This document shows, piece after piece, positions 29,089 to 37,426 of a stretch of 64,000 nt of DNA (positions are counted from its first letter, which is position 1; each line of letters starts with the position of its first letter). Position numbers and translations under genes: made by a program. The DNA comes from Pseudoflavonifractor intestinihominis. GTDB lineage: Bacteria > Bacillota > Clostridia > Oscillospirales > Oscillospiraceae. The notes beneath the pieces were generated by a model that was not told where the DNA came from, did not search any database, and saw only the letters and a list, made by a program, of their open reading frames with translations. The stretch lies in assembly GCF_040096055.1 (NCBI RefSeq), contig NZ_JBBMFK010000003.1:124001-188000 (forward strand), written 5' to 3'.

Positions 29089-30468
29089 TCACTTTGTCAG
29101 TGGGAGCAGGACGCCTGTCCCCTCTTGCGGCACATAGTGTTCCTCGTACAGCTCCAACCCGGCCAGCCCCTCCGTCTGGGCCTGTGCGGCCTCGTCCAGG
29201 GACCAGGTGATGGTGACGCTGCCGTCCCGCCAGTCGGTGTAGCTGTTCTGGTAGACGTCGGGGGCCCCGTCGCCGTAAAACAGCTTCTCCCCCGCACCGT
29301 CCAGGAAGTAGGCGATACTGCCGCAGTAACCGGTGTTGCCCACTGCGCCGTCCGGCTCCAGCCGGAGGGCCATCTGTCCCTCCTCCACCGTGAAGGACGC
29401 GAAGGTGTAACCGCCCTCCCCCTGCCAGGGCAGGTCCTCCAGGCCCACGGTGACAAATCCGCCTTCCAGCTCCGCCGGCAGCAGCTCCAGGGTCTTCGGG
29501 TCCTCCAGGCCGTAGAGGATATAGGACTCCTCCCAGGCGGCGCCGTCCTCCGTTGCCTCCGAGGTCAGCACGTCGTAGGGGTAGTACCTGCCGTCCTCAT
29601 CCCGGACCACAAACCAGCCCAGGCCGCCCCACAGGTCCGGCTCCGCCCGGTATTCCTCGGGCACCGTCACCCGGGCCCGCAGCACCGTGCCCAGGGGGGA
29701 GACGGTGACGCTCAGGGCCTCCACCTGCCGCTCCCCCAGCGCCGCCGGGGCGGCGAGCATGTCAGTATGCCCCTCCATAGGCTCAGCCGTCAGGGTAAAG
29801 CTCCACTGCCCGGCCTCCCCCCGGTCGGATACGCCGTCCCAGTCCCCCAGGGGGGCCTCCGCCTTCAGGGTGACGGTCTCCCCGTCCGCCAGGGCCCCGG
29901 CCCGGTTCAGGGGCAGCCGGGCCATGCCCACCAGGGTGTTGGCGTCCAGCAGATACTGCTGGCCGTCCTGCCCGCCGGTCAGCGTCTCCCCGTCCGCCTC
30001 CAGGGTAAAGCCGGGCTCCAGGCCCATGGCCTGCCAGAGGTCGGGCGCGTCCGACGAGATGGGCAGATGCTCCCGCTGGGACCAGGCCTCCATAGGCTCC
30101 GCCGTCCGGAGGGTGTAGAACACGGTGCAGAAATTCTCGTCCATGGCCGTGTACTCGATGGTCAGGGTGTCCTCGCTGTCCGCTGTGTCGGGCAGGTCCA
30201 CCCGCTGAGCGTATTCCTCATAGAAGGCCGCCTGGCCCAGGAACTGGTACTCCTCCCTGCCCTTCAGGAAGTCCAATGCGCCGGTGACATAGGCCAGGGC
30301 GGACACGGCCAGCACGGCGCACACCGCCGCAGCTGCCAGAGCGGTCCGTCCCGCCCGGCCTGCTCGGGGCGCTCTGGCCGTTCCGGTCATCATGTCCACC
30401 AGCTTCTCCTTCTGCTCCTCCGTCAGGGCCACGGCGTCCATTTCCCTGTGGTATTCCCGTTCAAGCAT
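29089..30468 (-). CDS. Membrane-anchored anti-sigma-like protein (DUF4179-type), cassette 3
   Basis: 459 residues: a cytoplasmic start (MLEREYHREMDAVALTEEQ) of ~40 residues, one transmembrane helix (TALAAAAVCAVLAVSALAYV), then a large extracytoplasmic domain of beta-rich segments with many acidic residues. It overlaps the sigma-factor stop by 8 bp (ATGCTTGA), the same geometry as cassette 2. The likely role is membrane control of the sigma factor, an inference from topology and coupling. Confidence 0.7.
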   Translation of the reverse strand: MLEREYHREMDAVALTEEQKEKLVDMMTGTARAPRAGRAGRTALAAAAVCAVLAVSALAYVTGALDFLKGREEYQFLGQAAFYEEYAQRVDLPDTADSEDTLTIEYTAMDENFCTVFYTLRTAEPMEAWSQREHLPISSDAPDLWQAMGLEPGFTLEADGETLTGGQDGQQYLLDANTLVGMARLPLNRAGALADGETVTLKAEAPLGDWDGVSDRGEAGQWSFTLTAEPMEGHTDMLAAPAALGERQVEALSVTVSPLGTVLRARVTVPEEYRAEPDLWGGLGWFVVRDEDGRYYPYDVLTSEATEDGAAWEESYILYGLEDPKTLELLPAELEGGFVTVGLEDLPWQGEGGYTFASFTVEEGQMALRLEPDGAVGNTGYCGSIAYFLDGAGEKLFYGDGAPDVYQNSYTDWRDGSVTITWSLDEAAQAQTEGLAGLELYEEHYVPQEGTGVLLPLTK

Positions 30469-30940
30469 GCTCCTCATCCTCCTTCAGCATGTCCCGCAGC
30501 ATCCCTCTTGCCCGGCTCAGCCGGGTGCGGACCGCGCCTTCCCGCAGCCCCAGAATTTTTGCGATCTCCTCCACCGGCAGGTCCTCGTAGTAGAAGAGAT
30601 GCACCGGCGCCCGGTACTGCTCCGGCAGGGCCAGCACCGCCTCCAGCACGTCCCCCCGCTCCCCATCCGGCGCGGCGGCGTTGGCCGCCTCCTCCAGGGG
30701 CAGGTCCCGCCTGCGCCACGGCCTGCGGAACAGGCTCCGGGTGCAGTTCATAGCCACGTGGAGCAGCCAGGCCCGGCAGTGGGCCTCGTCCCGGAACACA
30801 GGCGCCGCCCGCACCAGCCGGAGAAAGGTCTCCTGGGTGATGTCCTCGGCGTCCTCCCGGCTGCCGGTGCGGGCGTAGGCCAGCCGGTACACCGCCTGGC
30901 TGTGGGCCTCCACCAGCCGCGCCGCCTCTTCCCGCTCCAT
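30461..30940 (-). CDS. RNA polymerase ECF sigma factor (cassette 3)
   Basis: 159 residues. Region 2 lies at ~10-75 (SQAVYRLAYARTGSREDAED, ITQETFLRL) and region 4 at ~105-155 (DLPVEEIAKILGLREGAVRT, RLSRARGML). The start was set at the second ATG (30940), 8 nt after AGGAGG; the first ATG at 30946 is too close to that site. It has an upstream TGTAAC-N17-CGTGTA promoter and overlaps the downstream membrane-protein gene by 8 bp. Confidence 0.92.
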   Translation of the reverse strand: MEREEAARLVEAHSQAVYRLAYARTGSREDAEDITQETFLRLVRAAPVFRDEAHCRAWLLHVAMNCTRSLFRRPWRRRDLPLEEAANAAAPDGERGDVLEAVLALPEQYRAPVHLFYYEDLPVEEIAKILGLREGAVRTRLSRARGMLRDMLKEDEEHA

Positions 30941-30971
30941 GCTCATCGCCTCCTTCTTCCGTTCTGCCTAT

Positions 30972-31000
30972 TACACGCGGCATCTCCACGGATTGTTACA
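30972..31000 (-). promoter_or_regulatory. Candidate ECF-type autoregulated promoter of cassette 3
   Basis: Leftward TGTAAC (30995-31000), 17 nt, CGTGTA (30972-30977), the same geometry as the cassette 1 promoter. Confidence 0.55.
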
Positions 31001-31008
31001 GACAGCAC

Positions 31009-31050
31009 AAAAATTCCCGGCAGAGTGTTTTTTCAACGCTCTGCCGGGAA
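31009..31050 (-). terminator. Terminator of the phosphoesterase gene
   Basis: A 12-bp stem TTCCCGGCAGAG / CTCTGCCGGGAA (31014-31025 / 31039-31050) with a 13-nt loop and a leftward T5 run. Confidence 0.88.
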
Positions 31051-31069
31051 CATATGCCCGCTGTGGAGT

Positions 31070-31612
31070 TTACAGGCTGAGGGTGTGGTAGACCTGGCCG
31101 GACAGGTTCTTCCACTGGAAGGTGGTCCCGTCGAAGGTCATGTACCCTCTCTCGCTCCCCTCCTTGGGGATGGACACCGAGCCGGGGTTGAGGTACAGGT
31201 TCTCCCCCACCCTCTCCCAGGCGGGGATGTGGGTGTGGCCGTGGAGCAGGATATCCCCGGGCTGAAGGGGCGGCATGGCGCTTTTGTTGTGGTGGTGTCC
31301 GTGGGTGGCGAAAATCATCCGCTCACCCGCCCACAATATGGCGTAGTCGGCCAGGACGGGGAATTCCAGCACCATCTGGTCCACCTCTGCCTCACAGTTG
31401 CCCCGGACGCACAGCAGACGGCTCTTACGCTCGTTCAGCAGGGCGATGACCTCCTTGGGGGCGTACTGGTCGGGCAGGTCGTTCCGGGGGCCGTGGTAGA
31501 GCAAATCCCCCAGCAGCAGCAGGCGGTCCGCGCCCTCCCGGTCAAAGGCGGCCAGCAGGTCCCGGCAGTACCGGGCGGAGCCGTGGATATCCGAGGCGAT
31601 CATCAGGTTCAT
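31070..31612 (-). CDS. yfcE: YfcE-type metallophosphoesterase
   Basis: 180 residues with all five calcineurin-type metal motifs: SDIHGSARYC, LLGDLLYHGPRND, RGNCEAEVD, HGHHHN and HGHTHIP, then NPGSVSIP. YfcE/MJ0936-like enzymes hydrolyse small phosphodiesters in the cytoplasm; the natural substrate is uncertain. It is monocistronic. A second, shorter paralogue lies at 57860-58318. Confidence 0.88.
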   Translation of the reverse strand: MNLMIASDIHGSARYCRDLLAAFDREGADRLLLLGDLLYHGPRNDLPDQYAPKEVIALLNERKSRLLCVRGNCEAEVDQMVLEFPVLADYAILWAGERMIFATHGHHHNKSAMPPLQPGDILLHGHTHIPAWERVGENLYLNPGSVSIPKEGSERGYMTFDGTTFQWKNLSGQVYHTLSL

Positions 31613-31701
31613 GTCTGTTCTCCTTCTCCGGCGCGTCCGCCGGGCACAGTTTCATCGTTCAGTCAAAGAAGTACCATGTTCCCGCCTGAAAGTCAAGGAC
31701 G

Positions 31702-31733
31702 AAAAAACAGCGGCCTCCTGTGGGAGGCCGCTG
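31702..31733 (-). terminator. Terminator of the cell wall hydrolase gene
   Basis: An 11-bp stem CAGCGGCCTCC / GGAGGCCGCTG with a TGTG loop and a leftward T6 run. Confidence 0.9.
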
Positions 31734-31738
31734 TGATA

Positions 31739-32530
31739 TCAACCGTAGAAGGAATGTCCGCCGATGGTGACGATGTGGCTCTTGTTGAGAGAGGCCCAGC
31801 AGGAGATGCCCGCGCCGTTGAACCAGTAGGCGCCGGGAGCCTCCATGGCGCCCTCCAGGCAGAGCTTGGCGGCCAGGATGGACTCGCTGTTGGGCTCGCA
31901 GTTGGTGGCGCCGGGGAACTGGTTGGGCTGGCTGAGCACTTCCTTCACCGTGTTGGGGAAGGAGGGGCTGGCCACCCGGTTGAGGATCACGTTGCCCACG
32001 GCGATCTTGCCCTCCAGGGGCTGGTTGCCGCTCTCGTGGGTGATGACCCGGGCCAGCAGGTCCACGGTCTCGGCGTCGTAGTAGGTGCTGCCCGAGGCCA
32101 GAGGGGTACCGGCGGAGGTGTAGGTCACGGAGCCGTCCCAGCCGATGGCCGCGCCCAGGGCGGTGGCCAGCACCCGGGTGGGCACCAGGGTATCGCCGGT
32201 GTCGTCCACCTTCACGCCGTCGGGGATGTACAGGTACCGGTCGTTGATGACCAGGAAGTTGGTGCCGATGCGGGCATACATGGTGAAGTCGTCCGCCCGG
32301 GCCACCAGCTGGTTGTTCTCCCAGGTAATGACCGCGTCGGGCCGGAGGGCCAGGGTGACGCCGTAGAAGGAGGTGTAGGTGGTATCACCGTACAGGGTGG
32401 CGTGGAAATTGGTCTGCTCCACGCCGTTCACCACCACGGGGGCGGTGGTATTCTCTGCCGCCAGCGCATGACCGCTGAGGCTGATCGTCAGTGCAAGTCC
32501 GAGTAAGGCGCAGGAAAAACGCTTCTTCAT
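31739..32530 (-). CDS. Secreted cell wall hydrolase, SleB-type (Hydrolase_2)
   Basis: 263 residues. A signal peptide (MKKRFSCALLGLALTISLSG, then HALA) is followed by a copper-amine-oxidase-N-like domain (~35-140), often used for wall attachment. A C-terminal SleB/CwlJ-type lytic transglycosylase domain follows (LLARVITHESGNQ with the catalytic Glu, then GNVILNRVASPSFPNTV). In sporulating Clostridia such enzymes degrade cortex or vegetative wall. The vegetative-type promoter upstream argues against a purely spore-specific role. The start has GAGGAG 7 nt upstream. Confidence 0.85.
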   Translation of the reverse strand: MKKRFSCALLGLALTISLSGHALAAENTTAPVVVNGVEQTNFHATLYGDTTYTSFYGVTLALRPDAVITWENNQLVARADDFTMYARIGTNFLVINDRYLYIPDGVKVDDTGDTLVPTRVLATALGAAIGWDGSVTYTSAGTPLASGSTYYDAETVDLLARVITHESGNQPLEGKIAVGNVILNRVASPSFPNTVKEVLSQPNQFPGATNCEPNSESILAAKLCLEGAMEAPGAYWFNGAGISCWASLNKSHIVTIGGHSFYG

Positions 32531-32549
32531 GTGTCCACTCCTCAAACCC

Positions 32550-32607
32550 GTTTCCGTTCGGAAACTTTTTGTTACCATATTGTAACCTATCTGTTTCCAA
32601 ATTGCAA
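32550..32607 (-). promoter_or_regulatory. Promoter and 5' hairpin of the cell wall hydrolase gene
   Basis: Leftward TTGCAA (32602-32607), 17 nt, TACAAT (32579-32584). A palindrome GTTTCCG-TT-CGGAAAC (32550-32565) lies near the 5' end of the predicted transcript. Confidence 0.65.
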
Positions 32608-32650
32608 GAGTTTTCTTTGGCGTCTCCTGTCGCTTCCTCAAAAAGTGCGC

Positions 32651-32685
32651 AAAAGTGCCCGTACCTGTCCGGTACGGGCACTTTT
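32651..32685 (-). terminator. Terminator of guaB
   Basis: A perfect 15-bp stem (32651-32665 / 32671-32685), with AAAA on one side and TTTT on the other. Confidence 0.93.
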
Positions 32686-32692
32686 AAACAGC

Positions 32693-34171
32693 TTAGTGCT
32701 GGGCGTTGATGGTGTAGTTGGGAGCCTCTTTGGTGATATACACGTCGTGGGGGTGGCTCTCGCGGAGACCGGCGGCGGTGATCTGGATGAACTGGGCCTT
32801 CTTCTGCAGCTCAGACACGGTGCCGCAGCCGCAGTAGCCCATACCGGCCCGCAGGCCGCCCATCATCTGATAGATGGTGTCGGAGGTAGATCCCTTGTAG
32901 GGCACGCGGCCTTCCACGCCTTCGGGGACCAGCTTCTTGTTGTTCTGCTGGAAGTAACGGTCTCTGGAGCCCTTGGCCATGGCGCCCAGGGAGCCCATGC
33001 CGCGGTAGACCTTGAACTGGCGGCCCTGGTAGACCTCGGTGTCCCCGGGGGACTCCTCGCAGCCGGCCAGCAGGGAGCCCAGCATGACCACGTTGGCGCC
33101 GGCGGCAATGGCCTTGGCGATGTCGCCGGAGTACTTCACGCCGCCGTCGGCGATGATGGGAATGCCGTACTTGTCAGCCACGCAGGCGGCGTCGTACACG
33201 GCGGTGATCTGGGGCACGCCGATACCGGCCACCACGCGGGTGGTGCAGATGGAGCCGGGGCCGATGCCCACCTTCACGCAGTCGGCGCCGGCCTCGATGA
33301 GGGCCTTGGTGCCCTCGGCGGTGGCCACGTTGCCGGCGATGAGCTGCACGTCGGGGTACAGGGCCTTGATGCGCTTGACGCACTCCAGGATATTGTGGCT
33401 GTGGCCGTGGGCGGAGTCCAGGCACAGCACGTCGGCGCCGGCCTCCACCAGGGCGGCCACACGGTCCAGCACGTCGTTGGTCACGCCGATGGCGGCGCCC
33501 ACCAGCAGGCGGCCCTTGGCGTCACGGGCGGAGTTGGGGTACACCGTGGCCTTCTCGATGTCCTTGATGGTGATGAGGCCCTTGAGGCGGAACTCGTCGT
33601 CCACCAGGGGGAGCTTCTCGATCTTGTGCTTGCGGAGGATCTCCTTGGCCTCCTCCAGGGTGATGCCCTCCTTGGCGGTGACCAGGTTTTCCTTGGTCAT
33701 CACGTTGTCGATGAGCTGGGACATGTCCACCTCGAACTTCATGTCCCGGTTGGTGATGATGCCGATGAGCTTTCCGTTGTCGCAGATGGGCACGCCGGAG
33801 ATGCGGTACTTGGCCATCAGCTCATCCGCCTCGGCCAGGGTGTGGCCGGGAGCCAGCCAGAAGGGGTTGGTGATAACGCCGTTCTCGCTGCGCTTGACCA
33901 TGTCCACCTGCTCGGCCTGAGCGCCGATGGACATATTCTTGTGGATAATGCCGATGCCGCCCTCACGGGCAATGGCGATGGCCATGCGGTACTCGGTGAC
34001 GGTATCCATGGCGGCGCTCATGAGAGGGATATTCAGCTGAATCTTCTTGGTAAGCTGGGTGTGCAGGTCGATGTCGGCGGGGAGCACGTCGCTGGCCGCG
34101 GGGACCAGCAGCACGTCGTCGAAGGTCAGGCCCTGCTTGGTAAACTTCTGTCGCTCATCGGTATTGACCAT
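32693..34171 (-). CDS. guaB: Inosine-5'-monophosphate dehydrogenase
   Basis: 492 residues. It converts IMP to XMP with NAD+, the committed step of guanine nucleotide synthesis. A TIM barrel carries the catalytic cysteine in GPGSICTTRVV. Two CBS domains are inserted at ~95-210, and the mobile flap holds MGSLGAMAKGSRDRY with the ARG/GSRDR motif. Length is typical. It is monocistronic, with a palindrome in its leader but no recognisable purine riboswitch. Confidence 0.97.
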   Translation of the reverse strand: MVNTDERQKFTKQGLTFDDVLLVPAASDVLPADIDLHTQLTKKIQLNIPLMSAAMDTVTEYRMAIAIAREGGIGIIHKNMSIGAQAEQVDMVKRSENGVITNPFWLAPGHTLAEADELMAKYRISGVPICDNGKLIGIITNRDMKFEVDMSQLIDNVMTKENLVTAKEGITLEEAKEILRKHKIEKLPLVDDEFRLKGLITIKDIEKATVYPNSARDAKGRLLVGAAIGVTNDVLDRVAALVEAGADVLCLDSAHGHSHNILECVKRIKALYPDVQLIAGNVATAEGTKALIEAGADCVKVGIGPGSICTTRVVAGIGVPQITAVYDAACVADKYGIPIIADGGVKYSGDIAKAIAAGANVVMLGSLLAGCEESPGDTEVYQGRQFKVYRGMGSLGAMAKGSRDRYFQQNNKKLVPEGVEGRVPYKGSTSDTIYQMMGGLRAGMGYCGCGTVSELQKKAQFIQITAAGLRESHPHDVYITKEAPNYTINAQH

Positions 34172-34194
34172 ATCGCATCTCCTTTATCTTTTCC

Positions 34195-34208
34195 AGTGAA
34201 TTTTCACT
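34195..34208 (-). promoter_or_regulatory. 14-bp palindrome in the guaB leader
   Basis: AGTGAA-TT-TTCACT, 24 bp upstream of the guaB ATG. It is a possible operator or small hairpin; no matching regulator is known to me. Confidence 0.35.
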
Positions 34209-34329
34209 CGGTATACGGGATAAAACTCCATGCGCATGAAGTCTGGAACTGCAAATGGACACTTGTCCCATCCGAATAAATTTTTCCTATTTTACGGCGT
34301 ACGAACCGTCTTGTCAAGAGGCGGTCCGT

Positions 34330-35073
34330 TCATTCTTGCAGGTTGGCCAAAGTGAGGGCTGCATCGAAGCGGATTTTGCCCTCTTCGCCCATACCCTGGA
34401 CCAACTTTCTCTCTTCCGCCTGGCCGGTGAACAGGTCGATGGCCTCGCCGGGGCGGCACTCGGCCAGGTAGCACAGCTGGAGCTCAGACACATACTGCCC
34501 GCTGGCCATCCGCTCCAGATGGAGGGCGTCGCAGGCGAAGTCGGCGTAGCGCACGTTGTTGACATGGCCGTTGATGTCGGCGTCGCTGTAGTGGAGTGTG
34601 CGGTGCTCGGCCAGGGTCAGGTCCCCGGGCATCCGCAGGCTGGTCAGCCGCCTGTCCTTGCACAGCGCGCCGCCGTCGGTGCCCGCGAACTCCTCCACGT
34701 TGCTCAGCCGGAACAGCTTGTGGGTGTCCAGGTCGGCCAGCACCCAGGAGGACACCGCCTCCCCCACCGGCTCCCCCTTCACAAAGAGGTCAAAGTCCCG
34801 GTACATGGCGGCGCCGTGGGCGCCCCGGTGCCAGGTGCGCACCGTCACCGGCTCGCTCCAGTGGAGGGGCCGGGAGAGCCGGTACCAGATGCGGGAGAGC
34901 ATCCAGAACACGTTGTACCGGTCGATCATCTCGTCCCGGGACACGTGGAGCTCCACCGCCGCCGAGGTGGCCGCCTCCTGGAGGATGCCCAGCAGGGCCG
35001 AAGGCCGGCACTGGTCAAAGGGGTCTACGTCCCGGGAGTCCACAGGGTAGGTATTTTCATAGTAAACGCTCAA
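34330..35073 (-). CDS. Acyl-ACP thioesterase
   Basis: 247 residues forming a double hot-dog fold. The first domain holds RPSALLGILQEAA and WMLSRIWYRLSRPLHW, and the second has HYSDADINGHVNNVRYADFA with the catalytic Asn-His pair of Fat-type thioesterases. It releases fatty acids from acyl-carrier protein in the cytoplasm. The tandem hairpins upstream separate it from the preceding zinc-ribbon gene. Confidence 0.88.
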   Translation of the reverse strand: MSVYYENTYPVDSRDVDPFDQCRPSALLGILQEAATSAAVELHVSRDEMIDRYNVFWMLSRIWYRLSRPLHWSEPVTVRTWHRGAHGAAMYRDFDLFVKGEPVGEAVSSWVLADLDTHKLFRLSNVEEFAGTDGGALCKDRRLTSLRMPGDLTLAEHRTLHYSDADINGHVNNVRYADFACDALHLERMASGQYVSELQLCYLAECRPGEAIDLFTGQAEERKLVQGMGEEGKIRFDAALTLANLQE

Positions 35074-35103
35074 GATCGTTCTTCCTTTCCCGGTATGCCC
35101 AGG

Positions 35104-35151
35104 CTGCCGGAGTCCTCTCCGGCAGTCCGCCCTGTCCTGGGGGGACAGGGC
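35104..35151 (-). repeat. Two tandem hairpins between the CxxC protein and thioesterase genes
   Basis: CTGCCGGAG/CTCCGGCAG (35104-35125) and GCCCTGTCC/GGACAGGGC (35129-35151). There is no T run, so they could be mRNA-processing or stability structures rather than an intrinsic terminator. Confidence 0.45.
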
Positions 35152-35157
35152 CCGTCC

Positions 35158-35775
35158 TCAGCGCCCGCTGTGGGCGCCGTGGATCACAATGGTGTTCTTG
35201 CAGCAGATGTCGTCGATGTCCGAGGCGGTGGCGGCGGGGATGCGCATGGCCGCGCCGCAGTCGGCGCAGAACAGGTCGATGGAGCTGTAGTTCACCTGCA
35301 TCTTCCACCGCTTGGAGCCGCAGGCGCAGGAGATGCCGCCCCGGGCGGCGATGTCCTTGAGCTCGGAGAGCACCTCGTGCATCACCAGCTCGTCCAGGAA
35401 GGTCCCCTTCTCCCCCGCGTCGCGCTCCACCTTGTCCACCGCCTCCTCCAGGCGGCGCACGGCGGCAAACACCGGCCCCTCCTCTCCCACGTAGCAGCAG
35501 TCCAGGCCGGACGCAGCGCAGGAGAAGGCCAGCGCCTTCTCGTGGAGAAAGGCCCTGGCGGAACAGGTGACGGTGTGCTCGGTCTGACAGAACAGGCAGG
35601 GCACGGTCAGCTTCACCCGGTCCCCCATCATCTCCACCCGGAGGGCGGACTTGCCGCAGGGACAGGGCAGCTCATTGGCCGAGGCGGCCAGCTGAAAGAC
35701 GCTGCGCTCCACGATCACGCTCTGCCGGCAGGAGGGGCAGATGTAGGCCAGCGTCCGTTTGCTCTCTTGTTCCAT
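35158..35775 (-). CDS. CxxC-rich (CpXC-like) zinc-ribbon protein of unknown function
   Basis: 205 residues with an N-terminal CPSC...CPCG pair, CLFCQTEHTVTC, a helical middle (~100-140) and a C-terminal CACG...CADCG pair. These are probably two zinc ribbons, resembling the CpXC domain. No catalytic motif is visible. The ATG has GAGGG about 9 nt upstream. It reads toward the thioesterase gene, and is divergent from spoVAD across 177 bp. Confidence 0.6.
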   Translation of the reverse strand: MEQESKRTLAYICPSCRQSVIVERSVFQLAASANELPCPCGKSALRVEMMGDRVKLTVPCLFCQTEHTVTCSARAFLHEKALAFSCAASGLDCCYVGEEGPVFAAVRRLEEAVDKVERDAGEKGTFLDELVMHEVLSELKDIAARGGISCACGSKRWKMQVNYSSIDLFCADCGAAMRIPAATASDIDDICCKNTIVIHGAHSGR

Positions 35776-35952
35776 GAAAAAAATCCCTCATTTCGCCGCC
35801 GGAGACAGCAATGCCGTCTCTGCGAACAGATAATAGCATTATACCGCAAATACCGCCGTTTGACCAGCACATCCGCCGACAAAATGTACCCTTATATTTT
35901 CTTCTCTTTTTGTTCAAACTAGGCCCATATCCGAACATGTGAGGTGGCGCGT

Positions 35953-36978
35953 ATGGAGACAAAGCGTCTGGGTTCCCAGACGGTGGCGCTGGCCTGCCCG
36001 CCCGCTGTGGCGGGCTATGCCAGCGTGGTGGGCAAAAAAGAGGGCGACGGCCCGCTCTCGTCCTTCTTCGACCACATCGAGCAGGACGACAGTTTTGGCG
36101 AGAAGAGCTGGGAGAAGGCGGAGAGCGCCATGCAGCGGCTGGCTCTGTCCATGGCGCTGAACAAGGCGGAGCTGGCCGCCCCGGCCCTGGACTATATCTT
36201 CGCCGGGGACCTGCTGAACCAGTGCATCGGCACCGGATTTGCCCTGCGTGGACAGGACATCCCCTTCTACGGGCTGTACGGCGCCTGTTCCACCATGGCG
36301 GAGAGCCTGTCCCTGGCGGCGCTGATGATCGACGGCGGGTTTGCCCGCCATGCGGCGGCCCTGACCTCCTCCCACTTCTGCTCGGCGGAGCGGCAGTACC
36401 GCACGCCTCTGGAGTACGGCGGCCAGCGCACCCCCACCGCCCAGTGGACGGTGACCGGCTCGGGCTGCACCATTCTGGCCGCCCAGGGGAACGGGCCCAG
36501 GGTGACCCACGTGACCACGGGCAAGATCGCGGACAAGGGCATCAAGGACGCCAACAATATGGGCGCGGCTATGGCCCCCGCCGCCTACGAGACCATCAAG
36601 GCCCACCTTCAGGACACCGGGCGTAAACCCTCCTGCTACGACCTGATCCTCACCGGCGACCTGGGCAAGCTGGGCCGGGACATCGTGAAGGACCTGTTCC
36701 GCCGGGACGGGGTGGAGCTGTCCAACCTGGCCGACTGCGGCACCATGATCTACGACCTGGAGGGTCAGGATGTCCACTGCGGCGGCTCCGGGTGCGGCTG
36801 CTCCGCCGTGGTGCTCAACGGGTATCTGATGGACGGCCTGAAGCGGGGCCGGTGGAAGCGGCTCCTCTTCTGCGGCACCGGGGCCCTCCTCTCCCCCACC
36901 TCCACCCAGCAGGGGGAGTCCATCCCCGCCATCTGCCACGCGGTGGCGCTGGCGGCCCCGGGCTGCGAGACTGTATAA
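35953..36978 (+). CDS. spoVAD: Stage V sporulation protein AD
   Basis: 341 residues with a thiolase-like fold: GLYGACSTMAESL, TGSGCTILAAQG, GDLGKLGRDIVKDL and GGSGCGCSAVVLNGY. In spore formers SpoVAD binds dipicolinic acid and works with the SpoVAC/SpoVAE membrane proteins to load it into the forespore. The ATG has GAGG 8 nt upstream. spoVAC, normally just before it, is absent: the upstream 177 bp hold no membrane protein frame. No clear sigma-G promoter was found by eye. Confidence 0.92.
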   Translation: METKRLGSQTVALACPPAVAGYASVVGKKEGDGPLSSFFDHIEQDDSFGEKSWEKAESAMQRLALSMALNKAELAAPALDYIFAGDLLNQCIGTGFALRGQDIPFYGLYGACSTMAESLSLAALMIDGGFARHAAALTSSHFCSAERQYRTPLEYGGQRTPTAQWTVTGSGCTILAAQGNGPRVTHVTTGKIADKGIKDANNMGAAMAPAAYETIKAHLQDTGRKPSCYDLILTGDLGKLGRDIVKDLFRRDGVELSNLADCGTMIYDLEGQDVHCGGSGCGCSAVVLNGYLMDGLKRGRWKRLLFCGTGALLSPTSTQQGESIPAICHAVALAAPGCETV

Positions 36979-36991
36979 AGGAGGAATCACA

Positions 36992-37369
36992 ATGGAAATG
37001 CTGTGGGAATATGGCCGGGCCTTTCTGTGCGGCGGCCTGCTCTGCCTCATCGGCCAGCTGCTCATCGACAAGACCAAGCTGACCCCCGCCCGCATCCTGG
37101 TGGCCTATGTGGTCTCCGGCGTGGTGCTGGGCGGCCTGGGGCTGTACAAATACGTGGTGGAGTTCGGCGGCGCGGGGGCCACCGTCCCCCTCACCGGCTT
37201 CGGCTATCTGCTGGCCAAAGGCGTGGCCAAGGCGGTGGAGGAACAGGGGGTGCTGGGGGTGCTGGGGGTGCTCACAGGCGGCGTCACCGCCGCAGCGGGC
37301 GGCATCACCGCCGCCATCTTCTTCAGCTGGCTCTCCGCCCTCATCTTCCGCCCCAAGCCCAAGGACTGA
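36992..37369 (+). CDS. spoVAE: Stage V sporulation protein AE
   Basis: 125 residues with three to four membrane helices (LCGGLLCLIGQLLID, VAYVVSGVVLGGLGLY and a glycine-rich LGVLGVLTGGVTAAAGGITA). This is the SpoVAE/SpoVAEb membrane channel subunit. It follows spoVAD by 13 bp with a strong AAAGGAGG site, so the two are co-expressed in the forespore. Confidence 0.92.
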   Translation: MEMLWEYGRAFLCGGLLCLIGQLLIDKTKLTPARILVAYVVSGVVLGGLGLYKYVVEFGGAGATVPLTGFGYLLAKGVAKAVEEQGVLGVLGVLTGGVTAAAGGITAAIFFSWLSALIFRPKPKD

Positions 37370-37385
37370 ACCGCCCAGACAGCAC

Positions 37386-37412
37386 AAAAGGGAACCGTTC
37401 CGGTTCCCTTTT
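37386..37412. terminator. Bidirectional terminator after spoVAE
   Basis: AAAAGGGAACCG / CGGTTCCCTTTT (37386-37397 / 37401-37412), a 3-nt loop, between converging genes. Confidence 0.88.
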
Positions 37413-37426
37413 GCGGATGGGCTCTG

